Assembly: GCA_015501075.1 (NCBI GenBank)
Contig: JADNYJ010000092.1
Location: 62,001-126,000 of the forward strand
DNA: 64,000 nucleotides
Direction: 5' to 3'
Source of the DNA: Gymnopilus junonius
Taxonomy: Eukaryota; Basidiomycota; Agaricomycetes; Agaricales; Galerinaceae
Shown here: piece by piece, positions 12,501 to 25,100 of the stretch
Position numbering within the stretch: position 1 is the stretch's first letter
Layout of the letters: each line of letters opens with the position of its first letter
Translations under genes and position numbers: made by a program
Notes under the pieces: generated by a model
What the model was told of the DNA's origin: nothing
What the model saw: the letters and a program-made list of their open reading frames with translations, nothing else
Database searches by the model: none

Positions 12501-13849
12501 GAGGGATTAAAACGGAAGATATTCTGACCTGAACGCCTTGGTAATTTGGACTTGCAGTCCGAAAGGACCACATGAGCATTTGTTGTCGACCTTAGAAACG
12601 CCACCTTAAGGGATTAATTATTGGGGACGAGAAGTCAGTACATTGGGCGCGTGATGGTTCATTCTTGTTCCTTTTCAACACTTGTAAATTAAATTGAGAA
12701 GAGCGCTCAAATATGTATGCAAAGGGGCATGAATGTGCGTGTTCCAAGTATTACAGGAAACACGGGGCCTTTTGCGTTTGGCAGGGCGAATCCTAGCTAT
12801 GTATAGGGCAGATGTGCTTCTGCTAACTTTTACATGGTGGTGTTCTTCCGTAGACACGAAGGTGAAAGAAAGTTACTGACAATGATGGGTGCAGAAGTTC
12901 CGAGAAGCGATCATGACGGGATCAATCCAACAGTTGACTGCAGCAACACTTCGAGAGAATTCACCCCGATCTGGGGCATAATGCATTGCTGGGTGGGGTT
13001 AAGCAGCTATCGATATGTTCACTGTGAATGATTGAAAGTAGAATTCAATCTTTCAAAAATAAGAATAGTCACAAGGATCGGGCAGAAGCTGTTCGACAGT
13101 TAGTGGCAGCGATTCTAAGGCGGCCAACCATACGTGGGGATAGGTCTGTAAGCAGAGCGGACTGTGGGTATTTAGACCGTGAACTTAATTATAGCACATA
13201 CAATCGCTGGCATGTAGGGCTGGGGCGGGTTGCTCTCGATAATTGGTCCATAAAAACCTATTGTAGACTTGGGCATTCCAGAATTTAAACCAAGACGTCG
13301 TGAGCATTAGCTAGAAATTTAGGCCGATTAAGAGCCCGATAGCACATACCAAGGGGGCGGAAGTCCAGTGACCATTTGTTTTACGAAAGTCTATAAGTAA
13401 ATCGGTTTGCGGACTTTCGTGGGGGGAGTGGGCCTCATTAGGTCGACGAAAAACTATGGATCGATACGTTCATTTACGCCACCTCCACCTACAAACAAAT
13501 TAAAAGCATCGAGGCAGTCCAGTCAAATAAGTAGCTGGTCAGCACTTAAAATGATCATGATAGTGCAGAGAAAGATTAGATGATGCAGTGCACGAACCCG
13601 AAGTCTCGGTCTGATCCGGCCGGCCTGGGCCCTCCGAGAGCGATTCGAGCTCCGCCGGTGCCGGGCTGGGTCTGACGATTGGGAATCGCTGCTCAACGAG
13701 CACAACCATCTCCTTGTCGTCACGTACGACCACCAGCGCACAGAGGGCGTCGTACAAGACCGCTCTCTGGTCCAATTCTTGCCGTACAATCGCCAGTCTT
13801 GGGCCTTTCAGACAACTACCCCGACCTGTTGCCATCGGCAACAATTTAA
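9548..13849. other. Large gene-poor stretch
   Basis: More than 4 kb without a recognisable exon. Short frames (for example 11173-11505 on plus, 11906-12211 on minus) have no family resemblance. The first part presumably includes the promoter of the zinc-finger gene, and the last few hundred bases that of the demethylase gene. I could not pick out terminal repeats, tRNAs or retroelement domains by eye. Confidence 0.4.
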
Positions 13850-16800
13850 ATGGATTCACCACTTTCGCGAGGGTCATCTCTGACCCCTTGCAGATCACCT
13901 ACACCTTCAATCCCCGTTCAACCAGACCACTTCTATGGCTCAGAAAATGTCCAATTACCTCCTTCTCCAGATTCGGACGGAAAGACATGGCTCGACCCAG
14001 CTGACGATCCCATGGCAAATCGCGGTATTCCGGTGTTTAAGCCTACACTGCAAGAGTTTCAGGACTTTGAAGGCTACATGAACAGGGTTGAATGTTGGGG
14101 AATGAGAAGCGGCATTGTTAAGGTGATACCTCCCAAAGAATGGTCAGTTCACCTACAACTACTTCGCTGACGTTACGAGTGCTAAATTGATTGCTATAAC
14201 AGGAGTGACTCACTACCACCACTCAAAGAACAACTAATCGACGTTAAGATCAAGACCCCGATCGAGCAGCATATGTTCGGCAATGGTGGCCTGTTTCGCC
14301 AGGAGAACATGGAGAAACGGAAGGTCATGAGCGTCCGCGAATGGGTGGAACTTTGTACCAAGGACGAGTTTCGGGCGCCAGGCATTCACGAAGTCGGCTT
14401 AAGTTCACGGCATACCAACACTATACCGACGAAGTCAAGGATCCAGAGGAAAGGCAAACAGAAAACAGAAACTGTCGAAGAGGATTCTTCCGGTCCGGAC
14501 CCCTCTGTGGTCGTAATTAAGGAAGAACCAACGGACGATTTCCATCATTCTCTCGGAGCTCAGGCCGTCAACACCCCTCCAAGTAGCGAAGGATCCCCGC
14601 CTGCGTCCACCTCACCCAACAAGAAGGGCAATGCGAAGAAGAAGAAGATGCCGGTCAAGCAAGAACCCAAGCCAAGACCAAAACGTGTTACGCAGACTAG
14701 GGAAGCTCGTGAAGCCAGTCTAGCCGAGCGTGCTGCTCGTGACCGTACTTTCCTTGATGTTTTTGAACCGGATAAGGAGTGGCTTCCTCCAAGTACAAAA
14801 GCTTCAGATTATACCCCGGAATTCTGCCGGGAATTAGAACGCAGGTATTGGAGGAATTGTGGTTTAGGGAAGCCTGCGTGGTATGGCGCAGATACTCTTG
14901 GTATGTCTTTTATACCGCCTTATTGTTGGACGACGACTCAAATTAACGATTCTCGCCCCAGGTTCATTATTTACTGATGCCACAGCAGTATGGAATGTCG
15001 CACATTTACCATCAGCTCTTTCCCGCCTATTACCCGCTTCAGATCAAGGTCTTCCTGGAGTCAATACCCCTTACCTTTACTTTGGAATGTGGAGAGCCAC
15101 ATTTGCCTGGCATGTCGAGGATATGGACCTTTTTAGCATCAATTACATCCATTTCGGAGCTCCGAAGTTCTGGTATGCTATTCCCCAGGGTAGAGCAACC
15201 TCATTAGAACAAATCATGCGAGGTATGTTCCATTCTCCGTTCTTCTTTTAGAATTGTAGCTAAATTTTTTGCAGGTTATTTCCCAAAAGATACTTCACAA
15301 TGCCCGCAGTTCCTTCGCCATAAGTCATTCCTTGCATCACCTTCCATTCTCGCCAATTCTTCCTGCAGACCAAATTATTTGGTCCAGCAAGCTGGGGAGT
15401 TTGTCATTACGTATCCAAGAGGTTACCACGCAGGGTTCAACTTAGGTCTGAACTGTGCGGAAAGCGTAAACTTTGCGCTTGAAAGTTGGCTGGATCTTGG
15501 CAGAGTGGCCAAGAGATGTGAGTGTATTAGTGACAGGTGTGCTTTTTCCTTCCTTACTCAGACGATGTAACTCAATCGTGTAAATCAGCGTCCGCATTGA
15601 TGTCGACCAGCTTCTGCAAGAGCGGGAGGAAGAGCGTCTTGAAGCTCTAGGTCAAGGTACTGGTACTCAATATGCTGGTAAATCGCCCAAAAGAACTCCG
15701 ACCAAGAAGGAGATTGTCAAACAAGAGATGGTCGAGGACGGCGTACCTCCTACCACTACGAAATCGGCTCCGCGAAAACGGAAATCCGACACCAATGCCA
15801 AGGAAGGGGTTCAAAAAAGAAGATAAAAATCACACACTCACCTTCAAAACCATCTTCATCTACCGCCGTTTCTGTTCCTACCAAAGCCCGAAGGTTTCAG
15901 TTACTCTCAAGCTGGGACCACGGCCAGCCGAGCAGGAGCCTTTCCCATGTTGTCTGTGTGTGTCTATGAGCAAGGAGGGCTTGCTCAAGGTCCGTGATCC
16001 TCCTACGTTCCGAAAGGACGCAGTAGAAGCGCAGGGAATCCTAAGGTTTGGATGGCTCACGAATACTGCGCCTCCATTGTTCCGGAAACGTGGGTCGACG
16101 AAGCGGAAATAGATGGCGTCCGTGAAAAGGTGGTCTTTGGTGTTGATGGCATTGTCAAAGATCGTTGGAATCTCGTATGTTTTTTTCCTTAACTTTGATA
16201 GTGGCTTCTGACTCATTGTTTAACCTCAGAAATGTTTCTCCTGTACCAAGAACAAGCCCAAGACTCATGGCGCACCTATCCAATGCACAAAAGGCAAATG
16301 CCTTCGGGCATTCCACGTCAGTTGCGCTAAGGATGGTCATAGTCAAGGCATTGTTTTCGCGATTGTACAAGAGGTTGCAAAGGAGGTCGTTCTTGTTGAC
16401 CCGGTCGTCGCTTCTGAAGAGGGTATTGCAGGATCAACTACCGATATGACCATGAGCGCAGCTGCCGCAGATGACTTGTCCGGAGGTCGTGTGCTCAAGG
16501 TCATCAAGAAACTGGAAGTGCAGGTCCTTTGCAATCAACACAATCCTGTAAGCGAATCGGAGATCCTTGTACGTTGATTTTGCTGAATGTGTTTTCGCTT
16601 GTCAGGCTGTGGCTGCACAAAAGAGGGCCAACAAAAACAACAAGATTCGGGATGATCTGCTGGCTCTGCCCAGTATGGCGAGGATCAAGATTCGTGTCAC
16701 CTCTGGAGTGTTTGAGGTGTCTCTAATAAGGGTCATAGAGGAAACGGGCACTGTTGAAGTTTTGTGGGATCGGGGCATAAAGAAGGAATTCAAATGGGGC

Positions 16801-17821
16801 AGTGTGGTCTTTGGCAGCACTGACGGACCTGTTTGGCAAAAGCCCTCTGAACTTGCACCTCCGCTGTTACCTGCGCCTGTGCCAGAATGTAAGTGACGTT
16901 TTGTGTTTGGGTGATTTTCGTTCTGGTTTCACAAATGTACGATTCTCGTTTTCTTTTTTCCCAGATCCTCCGCCGGGCGTTCTTCCTGTCATGACTTACC
17001 CGTCTGTGCTAGCTGCCACCGGACAACAACCTTATTCTTCTCCTTATCCCGCGAGTACATCCGCCACACCTTCCGCACCATCGGGTGTCAGCACGAACTC
17101 AAACACTCCTGTGAATCAACCGTATACATATCCGCCGCGCTCGGGGCCTTACGATTACTGGTCTTATGCCTCGCAATACAGTGGCCAGGCAGCATACCCT
17201 TACACCTACAGCGCCGGGTATTATTCCGGTCAAATGGCAGGAGGATCCCAGCAATTTAACCCATACACCTTCACGCGGGCCTATGGCTCAGCACAGTATC
17301 AGCCAGGATCGTCGATGAGCTGGCAGCACCCATATGCAGCAGGACCACCGCCACAAAGGCAGGCAGGCCAGGGTTCCGGCGCTATTGAAGCTTCTTCCAG
17401 TTCTGGGTCGTCCGGCCAATCAACTACTCCGACGATGACTTCGAGCTCGAGTACTCCGCAGATAGCGGGGCAAGCATCTTTGAACCCATCCTACTATCGT
17501 GATCGTTCTCAGTCAATGTTCGTACCGTCTTCTCAGCAGGCCTTCAGTACTTTCGGCGCCAGGCCACCGCCAGCTAGCCAAGCACAGGAGGAAGAAGAGG
17601 AATCTTCGTCGGAAGGTAGTATCGCAGGCTTTGTTCCTGATCAACAATCATCGCAAAAGGTTACGTTCAGCGATCTTGCAGCGCTGGCGTCGTTGCAGCC
17701 TGCGCAGATTACAGAGGCTCTGCGGAATAATCCTCATTTGCGCGAGATGGTCCTTGCTGCACTCGAGCAGAGCAAGCAGGCAGATGCTACGGGCGCTGTG
17801 GATCCTACGGCTGCAACTTGA
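13850..17821 (+). CDS. JmjN/JmjC/ePHD histone lysine demethylase (KDM4/Rph1 type), three apparent frame breaks
   Basis: Exons: 13850-14142, 14203-14900, 14962-15222, 15275-15536, 15589-16174, 16230-16547, 16606-16888, 16965-17821. About 1186 residues if three missing bases are allowed for. JmjN lies near residues 58-98 (GIPVFKPTLQEFQDFEGYM). JmjC spans about 330-510: the Fe(II) ligands are H and E in WHVEDMD (about 379, 381) and H in GYHAGFN (about 468). The KDM4-type zinc site is visible as C-x5-H (CPQFLRH) plus CEC near 498. An extended PHD follows at about 620-800 (PCCLC, WMAHEYC, CFSC, FHVSC), then a Tudor-like segment and a Tyr/Pro/Ser/Gln-rich tail. Family members demethylate H3K9me and H3K36me with 2-oxoglutarate and oxygen. 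Exon 5 needs one extra base near 15813-15818 (A run), 15887-15889 (C run) and 16029-16033 to stay in frame. See findings. Confidence 0.87.
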
Positions 17822-19502
17822 CCATTGCATTACACTTCACTGTTTTCCCATGTTTTCCCTTGTTACCTAACTGCATATTGCTATTTTTCCATGATTATAA
17901 CGCTCTCACCAGGAAGTAAATTATAGTAGTTTTTCTTTTTCTTTTTTGCTTATTATACTCTTATCATCTCATATCGATCCGGATGTCAATCCGAGTGTCC
18001 TCTCCCCTCATTTCTTGCGATGACTGTATTCTCATTTTCTTTTTTATCTTGTAAAAATATTACTGTTTTTCCTGAGCCGAGATTGTATGACGATATGAGG
18101 GTGTTCGGGGAGACGTATAATCTCAAAAATCGAGAACCCGACTATAACTTGGATGAATTTCCGTGGTTTCTGAAGAAGGTTTAGTTCTCAAATTTGTTGA
18201 ACAATTAGAAATGATATAACACCTACCTAATGCATATCTATTGAAGTTTGCGTTCCTATGACTCCAGATCTGTCGTCAACCCAGAGACTCAAACATGAGT
18301 TACCCAGTGTGAAGCCAATCATAATATCTGGTCAAGCTGTTCGCGTAATATCCGGCGTTGGTGCACAACAAGTCGCTTTAAAACGTCCTCCATTTATCGG
18401 AACTCCGCTTCCTTTCGACGAGAGCGACTACCTGGAGCCACCAGGTGGCTGTCTATATAGGGCAGGAGCAATGGTTTGGCCAGTGATCGCCCAATTGACA
18501 CAAAATCCGCACCTGCAAAGCTTCTTTGGGTTGTTTGATCTAGAAAGGTTGTACAATAGTACAATAAGTCAGTAAAGGATTCTCTAGTCAGAAGAACGTT
18601 CGTACCTTGTCCTTTCGAGATTCGAGTTAGTCGACGAAGTGTTCAACCTGAGTTAAAGCAAGTATACATTCCGGCCGCATCGAGGTTGCATCGGCGTCAT
18701 GCGAGCCCGGCACGTTGGAGGGGTGATTTACCCACTTGGTAGATTTATAGTCTAATGCATCAGGCTGGTGATGAAATTCGTGGGCGGCTTCGCGAATGGC
18801 ATTTGCAACCCCAACGAAAGGAGCGCACAGATCGTCTTCTTTGCATGGCCTCGTAGTAGTCGGAAAGGTTTTCCATCTTCTGGAAACATATTGCTTGGAG
18901 TCCTTGAGGGCCGTGAATATTTGTTCGACGATGTCCTTGTCGACTGGGAGAAAGGTGTCGATGACTTTATCGGTATCTGCAACGCAGCAGTGGGAAACAG
19001 AATTGCGTGAAATCGTCTTCGACGTCTAGGGCACTCTCTTTCATCATGATGTATCTCAGCCCGCCCTGCACCGGGCAGAGGCGAAAATGTGCTCAAGTTA
19101 GCTTGAACTCCCGCTTCAAGGTATGATGATGCTTGTTGCTGCTCATGGTCAGATTGATAAAACGTAGAAAAAATATACTCATAAATGAATACTTACAATC
19201 AGGCTTTATGGAAGGTCGCTTTTTGGGATTGTAGCTTATTAGTATAAGTAAAATGTAGTGTGCTTTCCAAGTGCTTTCAACTTTAGTTCAGTCACGGTGG
19301 CGGTTGGCTTCGCGAACGTCACGTACACATGACTTTAATCCATTACCGTGACGCGAGTCACCAATGTTAATGAACACCCAATCGTCCTCACTCAAAAAAA
19401 AATGGAAAGCGAAGCACATGAAATTAGTATGAAATATATGTTCTCTTCGCTCGAGAGCAAACAAGTAAAAAAAGAGTTTACAGCAACTACACACCAGGAT
19501 TT
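17822..19502. other. Intergenic, T-rich 3' region then nothing recognised
   Basis: The first 250 bases are T-rich and carry the demethylase 3' end. A 105-codon plus frame at 18258-18575 and overlapping frames at 18752-19096 have no recognisable motif. I do not call a gene. Confidence 0.4.
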
Positions 19503-22023
19503 TCAACCCTCCGAATCCTGATGATCATGCGACCGATCGTCCTGATACCCCCTTGCAATCCCGCTCCTCCCTTGCTCCAGCACACTCGGCGCGTCCATCC
19601 CCAATCTAAGCTCGAGGCCCTGATATGTCCGCTGCTGCAGGAATTGACCGGCGGCGCTGTCGGTGGATAGCCTGGCGAGTTGGTCGTCTTTGTTCCGGAG
19701 GATGAGGGAGGATGTGTTTTCGATTGTGGGGGTTGAGGAAGATTTGTCTGTGGGGTAGGAGGGGGGAAGGGTTAGAAGGGTTACGGTTTTGAGAAGAGAG
19801 AGAGAGCGGAAGTGAAGAGTGGAGGAGTGGAAGGTGCACGTACCTCCATATCGTTTTGCATGTCTGTATTTCCCTGTTACCAGCGAGAAGACGGGTTGGT
19901 CGGGGTCGCTCTCTTCTGCTCCATTCTCTTCTGCTTCTTGCCCTTCTCCGTTTTCTGGGGCTTTAGCTTTGGACTTGGAAGCCTCGTCTTGTTCGTCTTC
20001 ATGCTGGGCATCCGCCAGGAGCTTTTCAAAGTCAAGTATGTATCGGCCCGTCCAGCTTTGTTCTGCTTGCATGGCCACTTCAAGTTCGTAGGGGGTGACG
20101 ATGGGCCGTAGGAATTCCTGTTGGATACGGATATGTGTATTAGAAAAGGAAAAGTGGCAGAAAGGAAATCAGAGAGGTTTGATCTAACCTTGTCTTCGAT
20201 CAAACTGTTCTCGGGACACGCGACCAAGACGAAACATTCGATTTCTAGAAAGTTGGCTAGTTTGGCGGGGTTGAGCTTGCCTACGCTGATGGTGTAACTT
20301 TTCTTGTGCTTGCGGGCTAGGAGGCGGCGGATGTGCGATATTAAGGGGAGGTAGGAAGCTGTAGCGTGTAGATGAGTATAGTGTTTCCTTGAGAAAAAAG
20401 GAGGAAAGAGATGGAGGGAGGAAATGGAAAGAGAAAGAGAAAGAGAAAGAGAAAGAGAAAGAGAAAGAGAAAGACGAAAGAAAAGAGAAAGAGAAAGAGA
20501 AAGACGAAAGAGAAAGAGAAAGACGGAAAGAGAGGAAAGAGGACGAAAGACGGAAAAGAGGAAAGAGAGGAAAGAAAGTAAAGCTTGACTTACCAACACC
20601 CAATGTGCCGACGAGGATACCGAATACATCTGCGTCCCGTGCTTTCTGGACTGCTACATATCGGCGCATAAGGAGTTTGTTGGTCCGCCCTGTCGTTGAT
20701 TCGTGCAGGGCATTTTGGGTGAAGGGGTTGTAGGAGTAGACCTGCGATCAGGGAAAAACAAGAAAGTGGGTTAGGAGTTGGATGTGGGAGATACAGAAAA
20801 AAAAAGGAAAAGGAAAGGAAAGGAAAAAGAGGTAAGGACGTACATCGCTTAGAGAGTTGGTCATTAGGAGATTCGTCAGGCCGAGGCTTTCGCCGCCGAT
20901 GTAAAATATGGTTGTGTGTTCGCTTGTAGAGAGGTGTCGTTGGGCGATGATGCAACTTCACTGGTACTTGCAGGGCCCAGGTGGGAATTTTGGTGCTGTT
21001 CCGAGTCTGGGTTTGGGCCGATGCTTTTGGACGCTGTCGGGCTTGGATTTGAAGTTGACTTGGATGGGGAAGGGAAGGTTACAGATGGGATTGGATTGTA
21101 GAAGACGGGGATTGGAGGGGTGTATTTGGATAGAGCTTGGCGGAGACGTTGGACGATCGCATCTAGTTACAGATACACATTTATTTGGTTAGCGCGTTGT
21201 AATCGATTAGGAAGGAGAGGAAGGCGGACCAGCTGCGTGAGTGAAGGCGACATCGTGTCTCAGTAGTATAGCTTTCTTTTGTGAGTGTTCTGCTACGTCG
21301 TGGGTTTGAGGTGGGTGGTTGCTTTCGAATATGCTCATGAATTCGGTATGCATTTTTCGACATCGATATCTTTGCGGCCGAATACATAGACGACTGGAAG
21401 TCGAGAGGTTCTATTTTGACAATACAAGCATGACGCCCAGAAACGGTGATGGAGAAAGGAAGGGCATACAGTGTCATGCAAGCATATCCATAGTGGACCA
21501 CTATATCTGCATTGACATGTTGAGCGGCGACTTCATCGACACAGCAACTGCATTAGATTAGTAAGTCAGATACCTCTTTCGAGAGTAAGATCAAAGTGGC
21601 AGGGTGGATGCTAGTTTCCGAGACATCTCAAGGATTGACATACCTGCCGTACGATGTATCCGCCAAGACATACAGCTCTCTCGATGTGGCTGAACCCGAT
21701 TCCGAATCTAGCTCAGATATTCTGCGCTTCAGACGGTGATGTATAGGCACAGAGTCATGCAATAGTTCATCAGGAAACTGCAGGGCTATCTGCACTTGGA
21801 TATGAATATCAAAATCCTTTCAATAGTACAATGAAGAGAAAAAACATACGCGCTGATAATCTGCCTTTACAATTTCCTGGGATGTCCGCTCGATGTCATA
21901 AAACTGTTCAAACTCGTGTGCTGATAGTTGATCGGCTGTGGTGTCTGGTACGATTTGGATGGACTGGGTGATGGCATCTTCTCCTGACGCTGAGAATGAC
22001 GTGGTCGGTGTTGAGGAAGACAT
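19503..22023 (-). CDS. DPH2: Diphthamide biosynthesis protein 2
   Basis: Dph2 works with Dph1 in the first step of diphthamide formation on eEF2, transferring the 3-amino-3-carboxypropyl group from S-adenosylmethionine via an iron-sulfur cluster. The start is at 22023. Recognisable blocks in order are: [37 protein letters not shown] joined to [20 protein letters not shown] (cluster-region cysteines); [75 protein letters not shown]; and a C-terminal [13 protein letters not shown] followed by an acidic tail. At least six introns are present. One, at 20593-20359 (235 bp), is about four times the usual size here because of a purine microsatellite. Two one-base gaps are needed to keep frame, near 21345 (a C run on this strand) and about 20935-20950. 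The 3' exon boundaries around 19750-19860 were not fully resolved. Confidence 0.87.
20394..20579 (+). repeat. (GAAAGA)n purine microsatellite inside DPH2 intron
   Basis: About 185 bp of almost pure purine on the plus strand, built from GAAAGA units with occasional C interruptions (AGACGAAAG). It fills most of the 235-bp intron 20359-20593 of DPH2, so the transcript carries a long CTTTCT pyrimidine tract between donor and acceptor. Confidence 0.9.
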
Positions 22024-22138
22024 TTGAGCGAACCCAATTTTGCGGAATTCAATTCATCAGGGCTGATGTACGAGCACGTGACTATTTCACTCGCTGTAAA
22101 TTAACGCGACTTGACTCTGTCTTTTGTCGTTGGTCAAA
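22024..22138. promoter_or_regulatory. 115-bp divergent promoter between DPH2 and NBS1
   Basis: The two start codons face away from each other with 115 bp between them, so both promoters and both 5' leaders must share this interval or overlap the other gene. I see no clear TATA box. Function is inferred from position only. Confidence 0.55.
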
Positions 22139-25100
22139 ATGTGGGTCGTTGTCGGTCCATTTGACGGAGAAGTCGTCGGTGATATCTCCTTTCAAAGTAT
22201 GTCAGCAGCAGTGGGCTATGTTTCCCAGATTCTGACATATATTCACTCCGTCAGAGGCAAAGCTGTTGAAGCCCAACACGGTCTATGCGCTCGGCCGCAA
22301 GGACAAGCCGCTCGTTGTCAACAGCAAAAAAATATCGCACGACCACTTGGAACTCATTGTCGGCCCTCATTCCGCCGATGACGCTGTGAGCCGTCCACGT
22401 TTCCGCTTTGCGCCTGCATACTGAAGGATTATTTAGAGAGACCCGAACAAAAAACCGACCCTCGAGTTATTGTTTGGATACAAGCAGAACAAGTCCATTA
22501 CTCTCCGGAAAAAGGACGACAGCAGTGCCACTGTATATCCGGATGTAAGGATACCGTTAGATGATGGGGACAGTGTCTCACTCATCACCAATCGGTTTAT
22601 GCAGTGCGTCCGTTCCCTTGCTGCAGCTCTGACACTTGTGCTCACCGAGGTCATGCAGCATCAAATGGACGCCCGTTTGTGTCTATGCCTCCCCACTGTC
22701 AAGCCTCCCATCTCCATTGATGTCTGTGCAGCTTTGGGTACGGCCAGTTTGTCGTATTCATGCACTATGCTAACCTCTTTTATTCAGGAATAAAGCTAGT
22801 TCATACACTGCAAGATAACATCACGCATCACCTTGCCTCGCACTATGTCGCCAACCTCCAAATGGCCGCTTCCCTACTCGCCCTCTCCCACATCGTCAAG
22901 CCCGAATGGCTCCTCGAAGTCCTGAGGCTAGGTAACCTCCCACGAAACAACGAGCAGTCCAACGGAACATCCCTCGAAGACCACTTTATCCTCCCCCTCG
23001 AAACTAAATACCGTCCTTCGTTCTCTCCCTCGCTCTTGCCGTCTCAGAAACCTTTAATATCTGGGAACCCAATGAGGAAAGAGTCAACTTTTTCGGCGCG
23101 TTGAGGTTTATCTGTCTCTATGAGAAGATGACGCAGCTCGATAGCGAGCTGAGAGAGGCTATTCATCGTGGTGGTGGGATTTTGGAGATGTTTGATATCC
23201 ATTCGGGCGTCCCCAAGTTTCGGAAAGCGTTGACGAGAAGTCATGCGAAGGAGGGGAAGCAGACGGTCGTTGTTGGCGATGTGGACGCTATGCAAACTGC
23301 TATAGGAAGGGAGGACTGGGCCCAGATCATTTCGGAAGCTAGAGGGTACTTTTTCTTTTCTTCGGCCTGATTGATTTTAGCTAATGGTACTTCCCATAGC
23401 TTCGGGTTGGATATCCTCTCTCCTTCAAAGGTTGTCCAATCCGTCCTCGAAGTGAACCTGTTGCTTTTGAAGTCAGACAGGACGAGTACAGATCAAAGTT
23501 CGTTTTTCTTATATCTTACTGCCAATCAATTGCTAATTTATGAATATATCACATTACAGCTCCTTCATCTCCACTACCCCAAGTCATTCCTAATTCTATA
23601 CCAGAAGAACAAACGGTTGAGCCTGAGCCTGAGCCTGAACCCCCTGCAGCACCACCGCGGAGGAGGCTCGTACGCCGTGCCACATCTCGAGAACCATCAG
23701 CACCACCTACAACTGCTTCCACGTCTGATTCGGCTTCAACTCCCGCTCCAGAAGGTGAAAGTGGAGGAGAGCCGAGTGTGAAACCGCGAAGGGTATGCAG
23801 CATTTGGTTTCCTTGGGGGTAATTGCTTGGACTCAATGGCCTTTTTTTCGGTAGATTTTGACGAGGAGGTTCGCAACTGCACTTCCGCCACTGGTGACGA
23901 CGGGCTCAGAAGATGGATCACAGACAGGAACGACCCCACCTCCGTCTACTGTCACTAGAACTGTATGTACCTGCTTACAACTCCGCTATGCTGCATGTAA
24001 GTTACTCAAATTATTCTTTGAATAGGGTCCAACACCCGCACGGAGACTAAACGCCGCGTCGGCGTCCCAGGCGGCGTGGACAGTCTCGCGTCAGCTACAG
24101 ACGCGATACAAACCGCGCTGGAGGAAACGTTTGGCGAGGAACCCCCTCTCAAGAAATTCAAAGCCCTCTTCGACGCTACGGACCCTGACAATGCTGGTTC
24201 CTCGGGGGGAGTGGCAGGACCACTGGGCACGGCGACGGCCGATGAGTTTGAGATGATAGATAGTCTAGCGCCATTTACGCATAGTCAGAGCCAGACGCAG
24301 ACGCAGACGCAAATTGGGGGAACGGGTGCCATGAGGAGGAATTTGGCCACGTCGAATCTGGCGGTGTTAAGGGAGGAAGAGGAGGAGGGCACACAGTCGA
24401 CTGTTCCGCCTCGGTCTGCGGGAGGACGTGTGGCGAAGAGGAGGTTGGAGGCTGTGGACGAGGATGAGAGTGAAGTTGTTGGGTGGGTATGGATGATGAA
24501 GGTGCAGGTACAGCAAGTGATGCCTTGCGTGCTGCCAAAAAGCGGGCAGTGGAAAACGTCAATGCTATCGACAGGACTACCGAAGCCACACAGCAAAAAG
24601 ATAAAGCACCCGGCGCACAACCCGGTAAACCAGACACGGACGCTGCATTCCTGAAAGCCCTCGCATCCACCAAACGCGGGAAGAAGGCCGAAGATCAGTT
24701 TGATAGGGAGTTCAACAAGCTCAAGATCTCCAAGCCTACCGGGGTGGATGATGAACGTGAGGCGAGGAGGGAGAGGGAAGAGGAGGAGTGGGCTGTTCTG
24801 GCGGAGTTTGGTGATGATTCGGGTATGAGAGGGAATTTTATGGTTGTTCTTGAAATGGAGGTGTATAAGAAGGGTGGGGAGGGAGAGGAGGGGGTTATGA
24901 GGAAGGCGGTGGGGAACAGGAATCCGGCTTGGGATGGCAAGCCGAATTTTAAGAAGTTCAAAAAGGTATTTTCAACTTTGTTGACATTGTCTGATGCATG
25001 TGCTTATGCATTTTTTTTGTAGAAAATTGTAGGCGTGCCGAGGGCAAAGGTCGAATTGTTCATTGACGATAATGATTATGGAATGGGGTCAGGTATGTGT

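Noticed and set aside
13539..13898. Minus-strand 119-codon gene overlapping the demethylase start
   Set aside because: It overlaps the start of a well-supported gene antisense and contains no recognisable domain.
16965..17821. Tail of the demethylase as a separate Pro/Tyr-rich gene
   Set aside because: The intron 16889-16964 joins it in frame to the ePHD/Tudor exon (PVPE-Y-PPPGV).
18258..18575. A 105-codon plus-strand gene
   Set aside because: No family resemblance, single short frame, no clear promoter or intron evidence.
23549..24673. Long minus-strand open frames antisense to NBS1
   Set aside because: Low-complexity Ser/Pro shadows of the GA-rich coding strand, with no splice or motif support.
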